Position numbers and translations under genes: made by a program. The notes below the pieces were generated by a model that was given only the letters and a program-made list of their open reading frames with translations, ran no database searches and was not told the DNA's origin. Positions 1 to 8,103 of a DNA stretch of 64,000 nt are shown here, piece by piece. Source of the DNA: Micromonospora inositola (GTDB lineage: Bacteria; Actinomycetota; Actinomycetes; Mycobacteriales; Micromonosporaceae); contig NZ_LT607754.1 of the NCBI RefSeq assembly GCF_900090285.1, positions 5,172,001-5,236,000 on the forward strand, given 5' to 3'. Position 1 is the first letter of the stretch. The number at the start of each line of letters is the position of its first letter.

Positions 1-33
1 CTCTCCGCGGTTGGCCACGAGGACGGCGTGCAT
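1..33 (-). CDS. Acyl-CoA carboxylase alpha subunit (biotin carboxylase), first 11 codons only
   Basis: The minus-strand ATG at 33 opens a frame reading MHAVLVANRGE, the standard N-terminus of biotin carboxylase domains (VLVANRGEIA type). The gene runs off the left edge of the window. It starts 8 bases after the stop of the carboxyltransferase gene, so the two form one operon and should encode the two subunits of one acyl-CoA carboxylase. Only the N-terminal strand of the biotin-carboxylase fold is visible; biotin-carrier and ATP-grasp parts lie outside the window. Confidence 0.85.
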   Translation of the reverse strand, partial: MHAVLVANRGE

Positions 34-41
34 GGTCGCGC

Positions 42-1706
42 TCACAGGCGGAACACTCCGTAGCTGGGTGACTGGTCAGGTTGGGCACCGAACAGCGGCG
101 CGGACGTCAACTGCAGGCAGTAGCCGAGGACGTCGCGGGTGTCGCGGGGGTCGATTATTCCGTCGTCGGTGACCGCCCCGGTTGCGACCAAGCCTCGCGA
201 CTCGGCCTCGTGTGCCTGCTCGGTCCGGGCGACGAGGCGTGCGTCTTCGTCCTCGTCGAAGGGCTGACCCATTCGCTCTGCACGGGCGCGACGCACCTGG
301 GACATGACCCCCGCGATCTGCCGAGGGCCCATCACCGCAAGCTTGGCGGTAGGCCAGAGGAAGGTGAACCGGTTCCCGAAAGCGCGACCCGACATGCCGT
401 AGGTCCCCGCGCCGTAGGAGGCCGCGAGGACGACGGTCAAGTGGGGGACCGTCGAGTTGGATACGGCGTTGACCAACTGCGACCCCTTCTTCACGATCCC
501 GGCCTCCTCGAACTCACGGCCGACCATGAATCCCGGCACGTTGTGCAGGAAGACCAGCGGGATCCGCACCTGGTTGCAGAGTTGGATGAAGTGGGCTGCC
601 TTCTGCGACGCATCGGGGAAGATGGCCCCGTTGTTGCCGATTACCCCCACTCTCTGGCCGTGGATTGTCGCCCACCCGCAGATCATGGTGCGCCCGTAGG
701 TCGCCTTGAACTCCTCGAACCGCGAGCCGTCGGCGATGCGGGCGATGACCTGTCGCACGTCGAGCGGCATGGCCAGATCACGTGAGACGAGACCGAGCAG
801 TTCCTCGGCCGGGTAGCGCGGCGGTTCGATCTCTGCGGCCGGCTGGCGCATCCGGCTCGGCTCGGGCAGGTGGGCCACGACCTCGCGACACATCCGGATC
901 GCGTCGAGCTCGTCGACCGCGAAGTAGTCGGCGAGCCCTGAGACTTCGGCGTGCATACGGGCCCCGCCGAGCGCCTCCGCCTCGGTAATCTCGCCCGTGG
1001 CCATCTTCACGAGCGGCGGGCCAGCCAGGAACACCTGCGCCTGTTGCTCGACGACGATCACGTAGTCCGAGAGTCCCGGTTGATAGGCGCCGCCGGCAGT
1101 CGCCGAACCGAACACTACACAGACGGTGGGGATGGCGAGCTTGGACAGCTGGATCATCTCGTAGAACGCCCGTCCGGTCTCGGCGAAGTGCGAGGTCTGG
1201 CCGGAGCGGTCGGAGCCGTCACGTCGCAGGTCGGCGCCCGCGGACTCGACGAACGAGAGGTAGGGGATGCCGTTCTCGCGCGCGATCTGGATTCCACGCA
1301 TCCACTTCTTGCGGCCGTACGGCGTGATCGCGCCCCCCAGCACGGTCGGATCGTTGGCGACGATCACGCAGTCGGTGCCCGAGACGATGCCGATGCCGCA
1401 GACGATCCCGCCGCCCAGCGCGTAGTCAGAGCCGTACCCAGCCAGCGGGCTGATCTCGAGGAAGGGGCTGTCCTCGTCGAGCACCATCGCGATGCGCTCG
1501 CGGACGGGCAGCTTGCCTCGCCCCCGCAGCCGCTCCGTCGCGGCAGTACCCCCACCGGCCGCCCCCTCGTCCAGTAGGGAGTCGAGCTCCGCGATCTGCT
1601 CGAGCATGTCGGCTCGGTTCTGGCGGAACTGGGGCCCGCCGACGTCCACCACCGAGCCGATCGGACGTACTTCCCTAAGTCTCGCCACCACAAGTCTCGC
1701 CACCAC
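42..1706 (-). CDS. Acyl-CoA carboxylase beta subunit (carboxyltransferase), methylcrotonyl/geranyl-CoA type
   Basis: Moves CO2 from carboxybiotin to an acyl-CoA. The 554-residue frame has both crotonase-like halves: GGAYQPG and AQVFLAGPPLVK (about residues 205-235) in the N-half, and GVIGNNGAIFPDA, FLHNVPGFMVG and AASYGAGTYGMSGRAF in the C-half. This wording fits the methylcrotonyl/geranyl-CoA group better than the propionyl-CoA group (family knowledge); the true substrate is not known. The alpha subunit follows 8 bases downstream. The GTG start lies in a 15-base tandem duplication that repeats VVARL; relatives usually begin near residue 14-18, so the start is uncertain. It is divergent from the GntR gene across an AT-rich operator-like element. 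Confidence 0.93.
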   Translation of the reverse strand: MVARLVVARLREVRPIGSVVDVGGPQFRQNRADMLEQIAELDSLLDEGAAGGGTAATERLRGRGKLPVRERIAMVLDEDSPFLEISPLAGYGSDYALGGGIVCGIGIVSGTDCVIVANDPTVLGGAITPYGRKKWMRGIQIARENGIPYLSFVESAGADLRRDGSDRSGQTSHFAETGRAFYEMIQLSKLAIPTVCVVFGSATAGGAYQPGLSDYVIVVEQQAQVFLAGPPLVKMATGEITEAEALGGARMHAEVSGLADYFAVDELDAIRMCREVVAHLPEPSRMRQPAAEIEPPRYPAEELLGLVSRDLAMPLDVRQVIARIADGSRFEEFKATYGRTMICGWATIHGQRVGVIGNNGAIFPDASQKAAHFIQLCNQVRIPLVFLHNVPGFMVGREFEEAGIVKKGSQLVNAVSNSTVPHLTVVLAASYGAGTYGMSGRAFGNRFTFLWPTAKLAVMGPRQIAGVMSQVRRARAERMGQPFDEDEDARLVARTEQAHEAESRGLVATGAVTDDGIIDPRDTRDVLGYCLQLTSAPLFGAQPDQSPSYGVFRL

Positions 1707-1713
1707 TCCTGCA

Positions 1714-1731
1714 CTCTAATATATTCTATCT
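1714..1731. promoter_or_regulatory. AT-rich palindromic element between carboxylase and GntR genes
   Basis: The stretch CTCTAATATATTCTATCT stands out in very GC-rich DNA and contains the perfect palindrome AATATATT. Read on the minus strand it gives ATAGAATATATTA, which matches ATAGAGTATATTA upstream of the citryl-CoA-lyase-like gene at 12 of 13 positions. It sits in the divergent promoter region, so it is either the GntR operator, a pair of -10 boxes, or both. Confidence 0.5.
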
Positions 1732-1862
1732 CGAAGGGCAATCGGCGGCCCGCGCGCCTAATCTCCTGCAGGCCCGCCGGCTCTCGTATCTCGTATCTTG
1801 TATCTTGGAAGGCAGCGGATCCGGGCGACAACGGGTCGTTGATGAGCCTTGGGAGACCAACA

Positions 1863-2579
1863 ATGAGTACCGGCGGACTGCGTCCAGAGAACCTCAAGGA
1901 CGAGATCTCGCGCCACATACGTCAGATGGTCTTCACCGGGCAGATCAGTCCGGGCTCGCGGGTGGACCAGGACCAACTCTCGGCCGACTTGGGCGTGTCG
2001 AAGATCCCCATCCGTGAGTCGCTGATCGGTCTCGAGTCCGAGGGGCTCGTCGTCAACGAGGCTCGGCGCGGCTGGTTCGTCTCCGAGATCACGCCCGATG
2101 ACATCCGCGACCACTACCGCATGATGGGCTTCCTCGAAGGCCTCGTGGCGCGGCGGGCAGCAGAGCAACTGGACGAGGAGTCGGTGACGCGGCTGCAGGC
2201 GCTGGTCGGGAACATGGACCCGTCCTCCGGCAAATCGCAGGCCGTGCTGGAGAAGCTCAACTGGGACTTCCACTGGGTCATCAACTCCGCGACCTCCTCA
2301 CGGCGGCTGCGCTCCATGCTGCGACTGCTGTCGCAGGCGGTCCCTGCCGACTTCTTCGAGATGGTCGACGGCTGGGACGCCGACTCGCACGACGACCATG
2401 TCCGGATCGCGTCAGCCATCCGCGACCGCGACCCCGTCGCGGCCGAGGACGCTATGCGGGAGCACCTCGTTCGCGGAGGTGAGCGGGCCGTGGAGTTGCT
2501 GCAGGCTCGGGGGTTCTGGGCGTCGGACCCGACGTCCGACCCGACGTCCGGCCCGGTCACACCAGCGACCGCCCGTTGA
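1863..2579 (+). CDS. GntR-family transcriptional regulator, FCD (FadR-type) domain
   Basis: Likely local regulator of the catabolic cluster. Residues 8-75 form a winged helix-turn-helix (QLSADLGVSKIPIRESLIGL is the recognition region). Residues 80-215 are an all-helical FCD ligand domain with the usual spaced histidines (DFHWVI, HDDHVRIASAI, MREHLV) that bind a metal and an organic acid effector. The ATG at 1863 is preferred over 1839 because GGGAG lies just upstream. The C-terminus carries a short DPTSDPTSGP repeat. It is divergent from the acyl-CoA carboxylase operon. The leader has three tandem copies of a TCGTATC-like heptamer (about 1785-1808). The effector is unknown; an acyl-CoA or related acid is inferred from the neighbours. 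Confidence 0.9.
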   Translation: MSTGGLRPENLKDEISRHIRQMVFTGQISPGSRVDQDQLSADLGVSKIPIRESLIGLESEGLVVNEARRGWFVSEITPDDIRDHYRMMGFLEGLVARRAAEQLDEESVTRLQALVGNMDPSSGKSQAVLEKLNWDFHWVINSATSSRRLRSMLRLLSQAVPADFFEMVDGWDADSHDDHVRIASAIRDRDPVAAEDAMREHLVRGGERAVELLQARGFWASDPTSDPTSGPVTPATAR

Positions 2580-2619
2580 CGCACCCTCCTGCAGGCGGTG
2601 CAGGTCCGGACCCCACGGA

Positions 2620-3201
2620 TCAGCCTGCGTCGGCGCTGAGCAGGGAGACCAGTCGCCAGGCCCCGGGGAGGGCGAACCCGGCAAGACACAACTTGAGCGC
2701 GTCACCAGCCACGAACGGCGCGACCCCGAGGTCGGCTCGGCGCGGATCGAGCCCGAGCTCGACGGCCAGCCACGACGCACCCACCAGATAGATCGTCGCG
2801 CTACCGACAAGCATCGCCAGGACCGAGGAGAGGAGTCGGCGGTCCCAGCCGCGGTCTGCGGCGACCCCCAACACGCAGGCCGCAGCGACCATCCCGATCC
2901 GGTAGCCGCCCGAGGCCGACCACACCGCACCTGGGCCGCTCGCGCCTCCGGCGAAGACCGGAGCTCCGGCGACTCCGACGAGAACGTAGGCCATCCCGGA
3001 GAGCAGTCCTCGCCGAGCCCCGAATGCACCTCCGACCAGCAGCGCGCCGAAGGTCTAGCCAGTGATCGGGACCGGCGTGAACGGGAGTGGCACCACCTGG
3101 GCCGCCGCGGCCACCAGTACGACGCCGCCGAGGACGAGCGCGACATCACGAACGCGGGAGGGATTGCCGGCGAGCGTGGGCGCGAGAGCGATGCTGGACA
3201 T
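2620..3201 (-). pseudogene. bioY: BioY-type biotin transporter, interrupted by one in-frame amber codon
   Basis: From the ATG at 3201 the frame reads 48 codons ending PLPFTPVPITG, then a TAG at 3057-3055. The same frame continues with TFGALLVGGAFGARRG and membrane segments to a TGA at 2620. BioY proteins have PVPITGQT here, so the TAG most likely replaces CAG (Gln). The full frame would be about 193 residues with the usual six hydrophobic segments and the GDALKL motif near the C-terminus. BioY is the substrate-binding S component for biotin uptake, which fits the neighbouring biotin-dependent carboxylase. It starts 30 bases after the hydratase stop, in the same direction. A shortened product from the internal ATG at 2994 is possible but would lack two helices. 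Confidence 0.8.
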
Positions 3202-3231
3202 GGTCCTCTTTTCGCCTGGTGCCGGGTCGGG

Positions 3232-3954
3232 TCACGGGCCTTCGAGCCGGGCCGGTGTGGGGGATGTCGAATGGGCAGGAGTCGCCGGCGGGTGATGCGC
3301 TCGCTGTAGGGCAGGGCGTACAGCGGCCTGCCACGACGTCACCCCCAGCAGCACCTCGGCGCGCGGGCACTGGTGCAGGAGCGCGACCCTCCCCGCTACG
3401 TGGGACTCGACGTGCTCGTCGGCAATGACGGCGTTCACCAGGCCCAGTGCGTGCGCGCGCTCGGCGCCGACCGGGCGTGCGGAGAACGCGAGGTCGTAGG
3501 CCGCCCGTAGACCGAGCGACTGGGCCTGCCCCGTCATCATCGAAGCGGGGAAGAATCCACGAGCCAACTCGGGTAGCGCGAACGACGCCGCGGGCGTCGC
3601 GATGACCAGCGGAACAGCGGCCAGGAACGCCATGCCGGCCCCGAGCACCGGCTGGCGCACTACCGCCACCCAATGGACAGGGAGCGTGAGAAGGCAGTCG
3701 ATCATCCGCTCGACCGCCCGCGCTCCGTCGTCCAGGTCGACCAGGTCGGCGCCCGCCGTGAAGACGGGGCCGCTCGCTTCCAGCACCGCGGCCACGGCAC
3801 CCTGGTCGACCACCTTTTGCGCCAGCTCAGTGAACCTTTCAGCCATCGGCCCGTTCACTGCGTTGCGCTTGGCGGGGCGGTCCAGTCGGATGCGAGGCAG
3901 CTCTCCCGGGATCAAGGTCACGTTGCCGACCGGACCGGCGTCGGCGGCCGGCAC
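3232..3954 (-). CDS. Enoyl-CoA hydratase/isomerase (crotonase) family protein
   Basis: Probable hydration or isomerisation of an enoyl-CoA made by the cluster. The 240-residue protein has the crotonase signature: LDRPAKRNAVN near residue 25, the oxyanion-hole segment TAGADLVDLDD near residue 67, and VLGAGMAFLAAVPLVIATPAASFALPE in place of the usual GGG-ELALACD region. It starts with GTG directly after the TGA of the upstream monooxygenase gene, so the two are translationally coupled. The C-terminal tail is rich in Ala, His and Pro and looks variable. Which enoyl-CoA it uses cannot be told. Confidence 0.85.
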   Translation of the reverse strand: MPAADAGPVGNVTLIPGELPRIRLDRPAKRNAVNGPMAERFTELAQKVVDQGAVAAVLEASGPVFTAGADLVDLDDGARAVERMIDCLLTLPVHWVAVVRQPVLGAGMAFLAAVPLVIATPAASFALPELARGFFPASMMTGQAQSLGLRAAYDLAFSARPVGAERAHALGLVNAVIADEHVESHVAGRVALLHQCPRAEVLLGVTSWQAAVRPALQRAHHPPATPAHSTSPTPARLEGP

Positions 3955-4983
3955 TCAGAGCTCCCGCTTCATCCGGTGCACGGTCGGGGTGAGCGAGGGT
4001 CGCCAGTGCCCGAGCTCGCCGGAGACCAGGAACGTGTCGACACCCAGTTCGCGGTAGCGACGCAGCGTCTCCATGACCCGGTCCTCCGCGCCCACGAGTG
4101 CGGCGGCGTTCCCGAGTCCGTTCAGGGCGGCCACGATGCCCATCCACAGGCAGTCGTCGTGACGCTCACCGCGGCGGGCGACTTCGAGTTGACGGTTGCG
4201 GCCAGCGTCCTCGTTGTGCTTGCGGTCGCTGACCTCGGCCCCCTTGGCCAGCCACTTCTGGTACGCCGGGTCCTGGTAGGCAACGTCCCACGCTTCTTCG
4301 TCGGTTGCTCCGATGTAGAGCCGGAGGCTGAGGCTGATCCTCGGCCGCGGCCGGCCGTACTTATCGGCCGTCTTCTCGATCTGCTCGATTCGGCCTCGCA
4401 CCTCATCGAGCGGCTCGCCCCACAGCATGTACACATCGGCCTTCGAAGCCCCGAACTCAAGCGCCGCCGGGCTCGCGCCTCCCATGTGGATACGGGTAGG
4501 CTTGGCCAACTGCATCTCGTTGGGACGCACGTCCTCGACCTTGTAGAACTCCCCGTCGTGCGAGAACGGCTCGGCTGCGTCCCAGCAGGCGCGAAGCACG
4601 TCGACGTACTCACCTGCGCGTCGATAGCGGTCGTCGTGGCCTAGGAAGTCACCCTCTCGGTACTGGTCGCCGGGCGCACCCCCAGTCACGATGTGCAGGT
4701 CGTTACGCCCACCCGATAGGCTGCTCATGGTCGCGACCATACGGGCCGCCACCGTCGGCTGCACGACGCCGGGCCTGTGGGCGATCAGCACGTTGAGGTC
4801 CGGGTCGTGGGCCAGGCTGGCCGTGCCGAGCAGCAGTCCGTCCGGGCCGAAGCTGTGGTAGCCGATGAGGACTCTGTCAAGCCCAGCGACACCGTCGACG
4901 CTGCGCCGGAGGTGGTCGTAGGTACCTCCATGCTCGGTGGGGCTCAGGTAGCTGTAGACCTCGAGGGGCTGCTCATGAGACAT
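3955..4983 (-). CDS. LLM-class flavin-dependent monooxygenase, SsuD-like
   Basis: Predicted FMNH2-dependent monooxygenase with a luciferase-like TIM barrel, 342 residues. SsuD-like features include the SSLSGGRNDLHIVTGG segment, GHDDRYRRAGEYVDVLRACWD, and IHMGGASPAALEFGASKADVYMLWG. Members remove sulfite from alkanesulfonates or oxidise other small substrates. The ATG at 4983 is chosen because AGGAG lies 7 bases upstream; an upstream in-frame ATG lacks this. The flavin-reductase domain encoded at 6970-7980 is the obvious source of reduced flavin. It is followed without a gap by the crotonase gene. Confidence 0.88.
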   Translation of the reverse strand: MSHEQPLEVYSYLSPTEHGGTYDHLRRSVDGVAGLDRVLIGYHSFGPDGLLLGTASLAHDPDLNVLIAHRPGVVQPTVAARMVATMSSLSGGRNDLHIVTGGAPGDQYREGDFLGHDDRYRRAGEYVDVLRACWDAAEPFSHDGEFYKVEDVRPNEMQLAKPTRIHMGGASPAALEFGASKADVYMLWGEPLDEVRGRIEQIEKTADKYGRPRPRISLSLRLYIGATDEEAWDVAYQDPAYQKWLAKGAEVSDRKHNEDAGRNRQLEVARRGERHDDCLWMGIVAALNGLGNAAALVGAEDRVMETLRRYRELGVDTFLVSGELGHWRPSLTPTVHRMKREL

Positions 4984-5046
4984 GGCCGACTCCTGGTTCA
5001 GATCCAAACTTGCGGGTTGGGGAAAGTTGCCACTTGCTCTCCGGCC

Positions 5047-6105
5047 TCACGTGGACCGGCCGTCACTGCGCGACTCGAGCAATCGGTCGCGTTCGGAGAT
5101 GAGGTCGGCCAGAGCAACGACATTCGCGCACTGCTTGAATGTGGCGTCGTCCTGCATCTTGCCGTCGATCATGACCGCGCCTGACCCGTCGGCGAGCGCA
5201 GCCAGGACCTGTCGGGCCCACGCGACCTGGCCCTCATCGGGCGTGAAGACCCGTCGGGCGATGTCGATCTGGACCGGGTGCAGGCTCCAGGCGCCCACAC
5301 ACCCCATCACATAGGCGTTGCGGAACTGGTCCTCGCACGCGACGACGTCCCGGATGTCACCGAACGGCCCGTAGTAGGGCTGAATGCCGGCGAGGCGACA
5401 GGCATCGACCATTCGCGCGAGTGTGTAGTGCCACAGATCCTGCTGGGCTGTGGTCCGAACCGCGTGGACGTCGCCACCCGGCGGGTCCTCCCTGACGAGA
5501 TACCCGGGGTGCCCGCCGCCGACTGCGGTCGTCTTCATCTGGCGGTCCGCAGCAAGATCGGCCGGCCCGAGCGAGACCCCTTGCATGCGCGGACTGGCCA
5601 TGCAGATCGCCTCGACGTTGGCGACCCCGCGCGAGGTCTCGAGGATCGCATGCAGTTGGAGTGGACGCGATATTCCTGCACGCGCCTCGAGCAGCGCGAC
5701 TAGGCGGTCGACGAACTCGATGTCCTCGGGCCCCTCGACCTTGGGAACCATGAGCACGTCGATCTGCTCTCCTGCCTCCGAGACGAGTCGCGTGATGTCT
5801 TCGATGAACCATGGGGAGTTGAGTGCGTTCACACGTGCCCAGAGGCTGGTCGTGCCCAGATCGGTCGTACAGGCGACGTCCACCAACGCTGCCCGCGCCT
5901 GATCCTTCCTGGAGGACTCAATGGCGTCCTCCAGGTTGCCCAGCAGGACGTCCACGCTGGTCGCGAGCGACGGCAGCTTGGTGACCATTTTCGGGTTGCC
6001 GGGGTCGAAGAAATGGATCATGCGGGAGGGCACGGGCGGGATCGCTCGCAACGGTTGCGGTGCTCCGATTGCGAGAGGCTCGAAGAAACTCCGTGGGCTA
6101 CGCAT
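5047..6105 (-). CDS. HpcH/HpaI aldolase/citrate-lyase-family protein (malyl-CoA or citryl-CoA lyase type)
   Basis: Predicted to cleave or form a C-C bond in a beta-hydroxyacyl-CoA. The 352-residue protein has the family core: NLEDAIESSRKDQAR (Mg-binding Glu/Asp near residue 55), VPKVEGPEDIEFVD, LQLHAILETSRGVANVEAI, SLGPADLAADRQM and CVGAWSLHPVQIDIARRVFTPDE. The ATG at 6105 fits the family N-terminus; the longer frame up to 6234 runs into the divergent promoter. It shares an AT-rich promoter region with the citrate-synthase-like gene on the other strand. The combination of two CoA-lyase-type genes suggests cleavage of a hydroxyacyl-CoA; this is inference. Confidence 0.87.
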   Translation of the reverse strand: MRSPRSFFEPLAIGAPQPLRAIPPVPSRMIHFFDPGNPKMVTKLPSLATSVDVLLGNLEDAIESSRKDQARAALVDVACTTDLGTTSLWARVNALNSPWFIEDITRLVSEAGEQIDVLMVPKVEGPEDIEFVDRLVALLEARAGISRPLQLHAILETSRGVANVEAICMASPRMQGVSLGPADLAADRQMKTTAVGGGHPGYLVREDPPGGDVHAVRTTAQQDLWHYTLARMVDACRLAGIQPYYGPFGDIRDVVACEDQFRNAYVMGCVGAWSLHPVQIDIARRVFTPDEGQVAWARQVLAALADGSGAVMIDGKMQDDATFKQCANVVALADLISERDRLLESRSDGRST

Positions 6106-6143
6106 GACTATCACCCGCCCTTGCGTTGAAGACGTGCTCTCTG

Positions 6144-6161
6144 TATAGAGTATATTATCTA
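6144..6161. promoter_or_regulatory. AT-rich operator-like element in the divergent lyase promoter
   Basis: TATAGAGTATATTATCTA is an imperfect palindrome in the 70-bp gap between the HpcH/HpaI gene and the citrate-synthase-like gene. Its ATAGAGTATATTA core is shared with the carboxylase/GntR intergenic element. It also serves as a plausible -10 region for either direction. Confidence 0.5.
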
Positions 6162-6175
6162 GCGGAGGAGGACGA

Positions 6176-6973
6176 GTGGCTGATCTCACATGGGAGACGG
6201 GCATCGCCGAGGTGCTCTCAGACGACGTCATCATCCGTGGGCACCGCCTGAGTGACCTCGTCGGTACGGTGACCTACGCAGACATGGCGTTCCTGCTGAT
6301 TCGGGGGTCACTCCCGAGTGACAAGGAGCGCCTCACGCTCGAGGCGATCCTCGTGAGCCTGGCGGATCACGGAATCTCACCCTCGACGATCATCGGGCGA
6401 ACCCTCGCCTCGTGCGGCGTACCCGTCCAGACCGCCATGTCGGGAGCCCTGCTCAGCATCGGCGACCATCACGGCGGGTCTGGCGAGGAGGTCGCCCGCA
6501 TCCTGGTCGACCTCGTCGTGAGTTCTTCCGACGCGGACCTGCGCGAACGGTGCGACGCGTTCGTCGCGGATCGGCGGCGACGGAAGGAGCCGGTCCCCGG
6601 GTTCGGGCACCCTCAGCACGCGGACGGAGACCCGCGCGCCGTCGCGATCTTGTCCATCGCCCGCGAACACGGGGTTGCGCGCGAGCACTGTCAGGCTCTC
6701 GCCGCCATGGGTGCGGCCCTCGCGGACTCCTCGGGTCGGGAGACCCTACGCCACCCCAACATCACCGGGGCCATCGCCGGCGTCCTGATGGACCTCGCGT
6801 TCCCGTGGCAGGCGGTCCGGGGCGTCGTGCTCTCGGCGCGCTGCCTGGGCATGATCGCTCACGTCGTCGAGGAGCTCCATCAGGGCAACACGTGGCGGCA
6901 TGCACCGAGCAGTGCCGTCCACTACATCGGGCCGCAGCCCTCGGACCGCGAAGTCTCCGAGCAGACCTCATGA
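6176..6973 (+). CDS. Citryl-CoA lyase-like protein (citrate synthase superfamily)
   Basis: A 265-residue short member of the citrate synthase superfamily, the length typical of citryl-CoA lyases that act only on the CoA ester. Conserved pieces are SIGDHHGGSGEEVARI (first catalytic His region), PVPGFGHPQHADGDPRA (second His) and HPNITGAIAGVLMDLAFPW (Asp region). The GTG start has a strong GGAGGAGG ribosome-binding site 8 bases upstream. The next gene overlaps by 4 bases (ATGA). With the divergent HpcH/HpaI lyase it probably handles a branched hydroxy-dicarboxyl-CoA intermediate; this is inference. Confidence 0.85.
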   Translation: MADLTWETGIAEVLSDDVIIRGHRLSDLVGTVTYADMAFLLIRGSLPSDKERLTLEAILVSLADHGISPSTIIGRTLASCGVPVQTAMSGALLSIGDHHGGSGEEVARILVDLVVSSSDADLRERCDAFVADRRRRKEPVPGFGHPQHADGDPRAVAILSIAREHGVAREHCQALAAMGAALADSSGRETLRHPNITGAIAGVLMDLAFPWQAVRGVVLSARCLGMIAHVVEELHQGNTWRHAPSSAVHYIGPQPSDREVSEQTS

Positions 6974-7980
6974 CCGGCGCGGAGTCGGAAGCGATGATTG
7001 CGACGGCCCTGCCGGCCGGGCACGACCTCTCGCCGCGCGCACGGCGCATCGTGCAGCTCGTTCAGCGAGCGTGGGGCGAGGGGCGGGTCGACCTGCTCGA
7101 CGAGCTGCTCACCGAGGACTTCGTCAGGTCGGGGCGCAGCTCGCAGATGTCGCGCACTGATCTCAAGGCGTCGATCCTCGACATGCGCCGAGCCTTCCCC
7201 GACCTGACCATGGCAGTGGATCGGGCTGTCGAGCTGGGTGACGAGCTCGCGATCAGCTGGCGCAGCACCGGCACTCTGATGGACACCTACCTCGGGCTTC
7301 CCCCGACGGGTCGCCAGTTCTCGGTTTCGGGTGCCACGTTCTCCAAGCTGCGGGGTGAGCAGATCGAGTCGGAATGGGTGGTCTACGACCGCCGCGGCGG
7401 CTACGTCTCTCTCGGCGTGCCCCTCGGTACTGTCACCGCTTCCACCCGCTCGCGCGGCACCGCCGACCGCATCGGCGTCGAACCCGAGACGCTCCGCGCC
7501 CTGCACCGCAAGCTGGTGACTGGCGTCACGGTCGTCACCACTGACGCCAGCGGGGAGCCGCGGGGCCTGGCCGTGAACGCCTTTTCGAGCGTGTCACTGG
7601 AACCACCGCTCATCCTGATCTGCGTGCAGAAGAACTCCTCGACCTACTCCCACCTCCTCGCTGCCTCTCACTTCGGGGTCAGCATCCTGTCCGCGGGCCA
7701 AATGGAGGTGGCGAACGTCTTCGCCACCAAGCGGCCCGACAAGTTCGCGCACGTTGGTTGGCGCCGCGGTCCACACGGGTCCCCGCTGCTGAACGGCGCT
7801 TGTGCGCGGATGGAGGTCGAACTCCAGGACACTCTGCACGCCTCGACGCACACCATCTTCATCGGCAAGGTGATGTTCGCTGATCACAGTGAGGCAGCAC
7901 CTCTTGTCTATAGCCAAGGCGCATTCTTCGACGGCGGCGCGCTTCGCCCGGCAAGTGTGACCGACGCACCGGGCAGCTGA
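6970..7980 (+). CDS. SnoaL-like / flavin reductase two-domain fusion protein
   Basis: A 336-residue fusion. Residues about 20-150 form a SnoaL/ester-cyclase-type alpha+beta barrel (DLLDELLTEDFV, MRRAFPDL, GLPPTGRQFSVSG). Residues about 170-325 form an FMN-binding split-barrel flavin reductase (KLVTGVTVVTTDASGEPRGL, NAFSSVSLEPPLILICV, FGVSILSAGQM, DHSEAAPLVYSQGAFF). The reductase half can supply FMNH2 to the LLM monooxygenase of the cluster; the SnoaL half could act on the oxygenated product or only be structural. The ATG overlaps the preceding stop (ATGA), so coupling is tight. The fusion order is uncommon as far as I know. Confidence 0.85.
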   Translation: MTGAESEAMIATALPAGHDLSPRARRIVQLVQRAWGEGRVDLLDELLTEDFVRSGRSSQMSRTDLKASILDMRRAFPDLTMAVDRAVELGDELAISWRSTGTLMDTYLGLPPTGRQFSVSGATFSKLRGEQIESEWVVYDRRGGYVSLGVPLGTVTASTRSRGTADRIGVEPETLRALHRKLVTGVTVVTTDASGEPRGLAVNAFSSVSLEPPLILICVQKNSSTYSHLLAASHFGVSILSAGQMEVANVFATKRPDKFAHVGWRRGPHGSPLLNGACARMEVELQDTLHASTHTIFIGKVMFADHSEAAPLVYSQGAFFDGGALRPASVTDAPGS

Positions 7981-8103
7981 CCAGTCGAGAAAGAGCACCG
8001 ACTGATCGCCACCGTGCACGATGGCGCAGCGAGTTTGGCTTGTCGGCGCCGCAAGCCGGTCTCGCGCCGTGCGGCGCCTCAGAGCGTGTTTGAGATGCGT
8101 TGA

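Noticed and set aside
307..320. CGCGATCTGCCGAG resembling an array core
   Set aside because: It is inside the carboxyltransferase coding sequence and lacks the extended flanks; a 9-base match is expected by chance in this GC-rich DNA.
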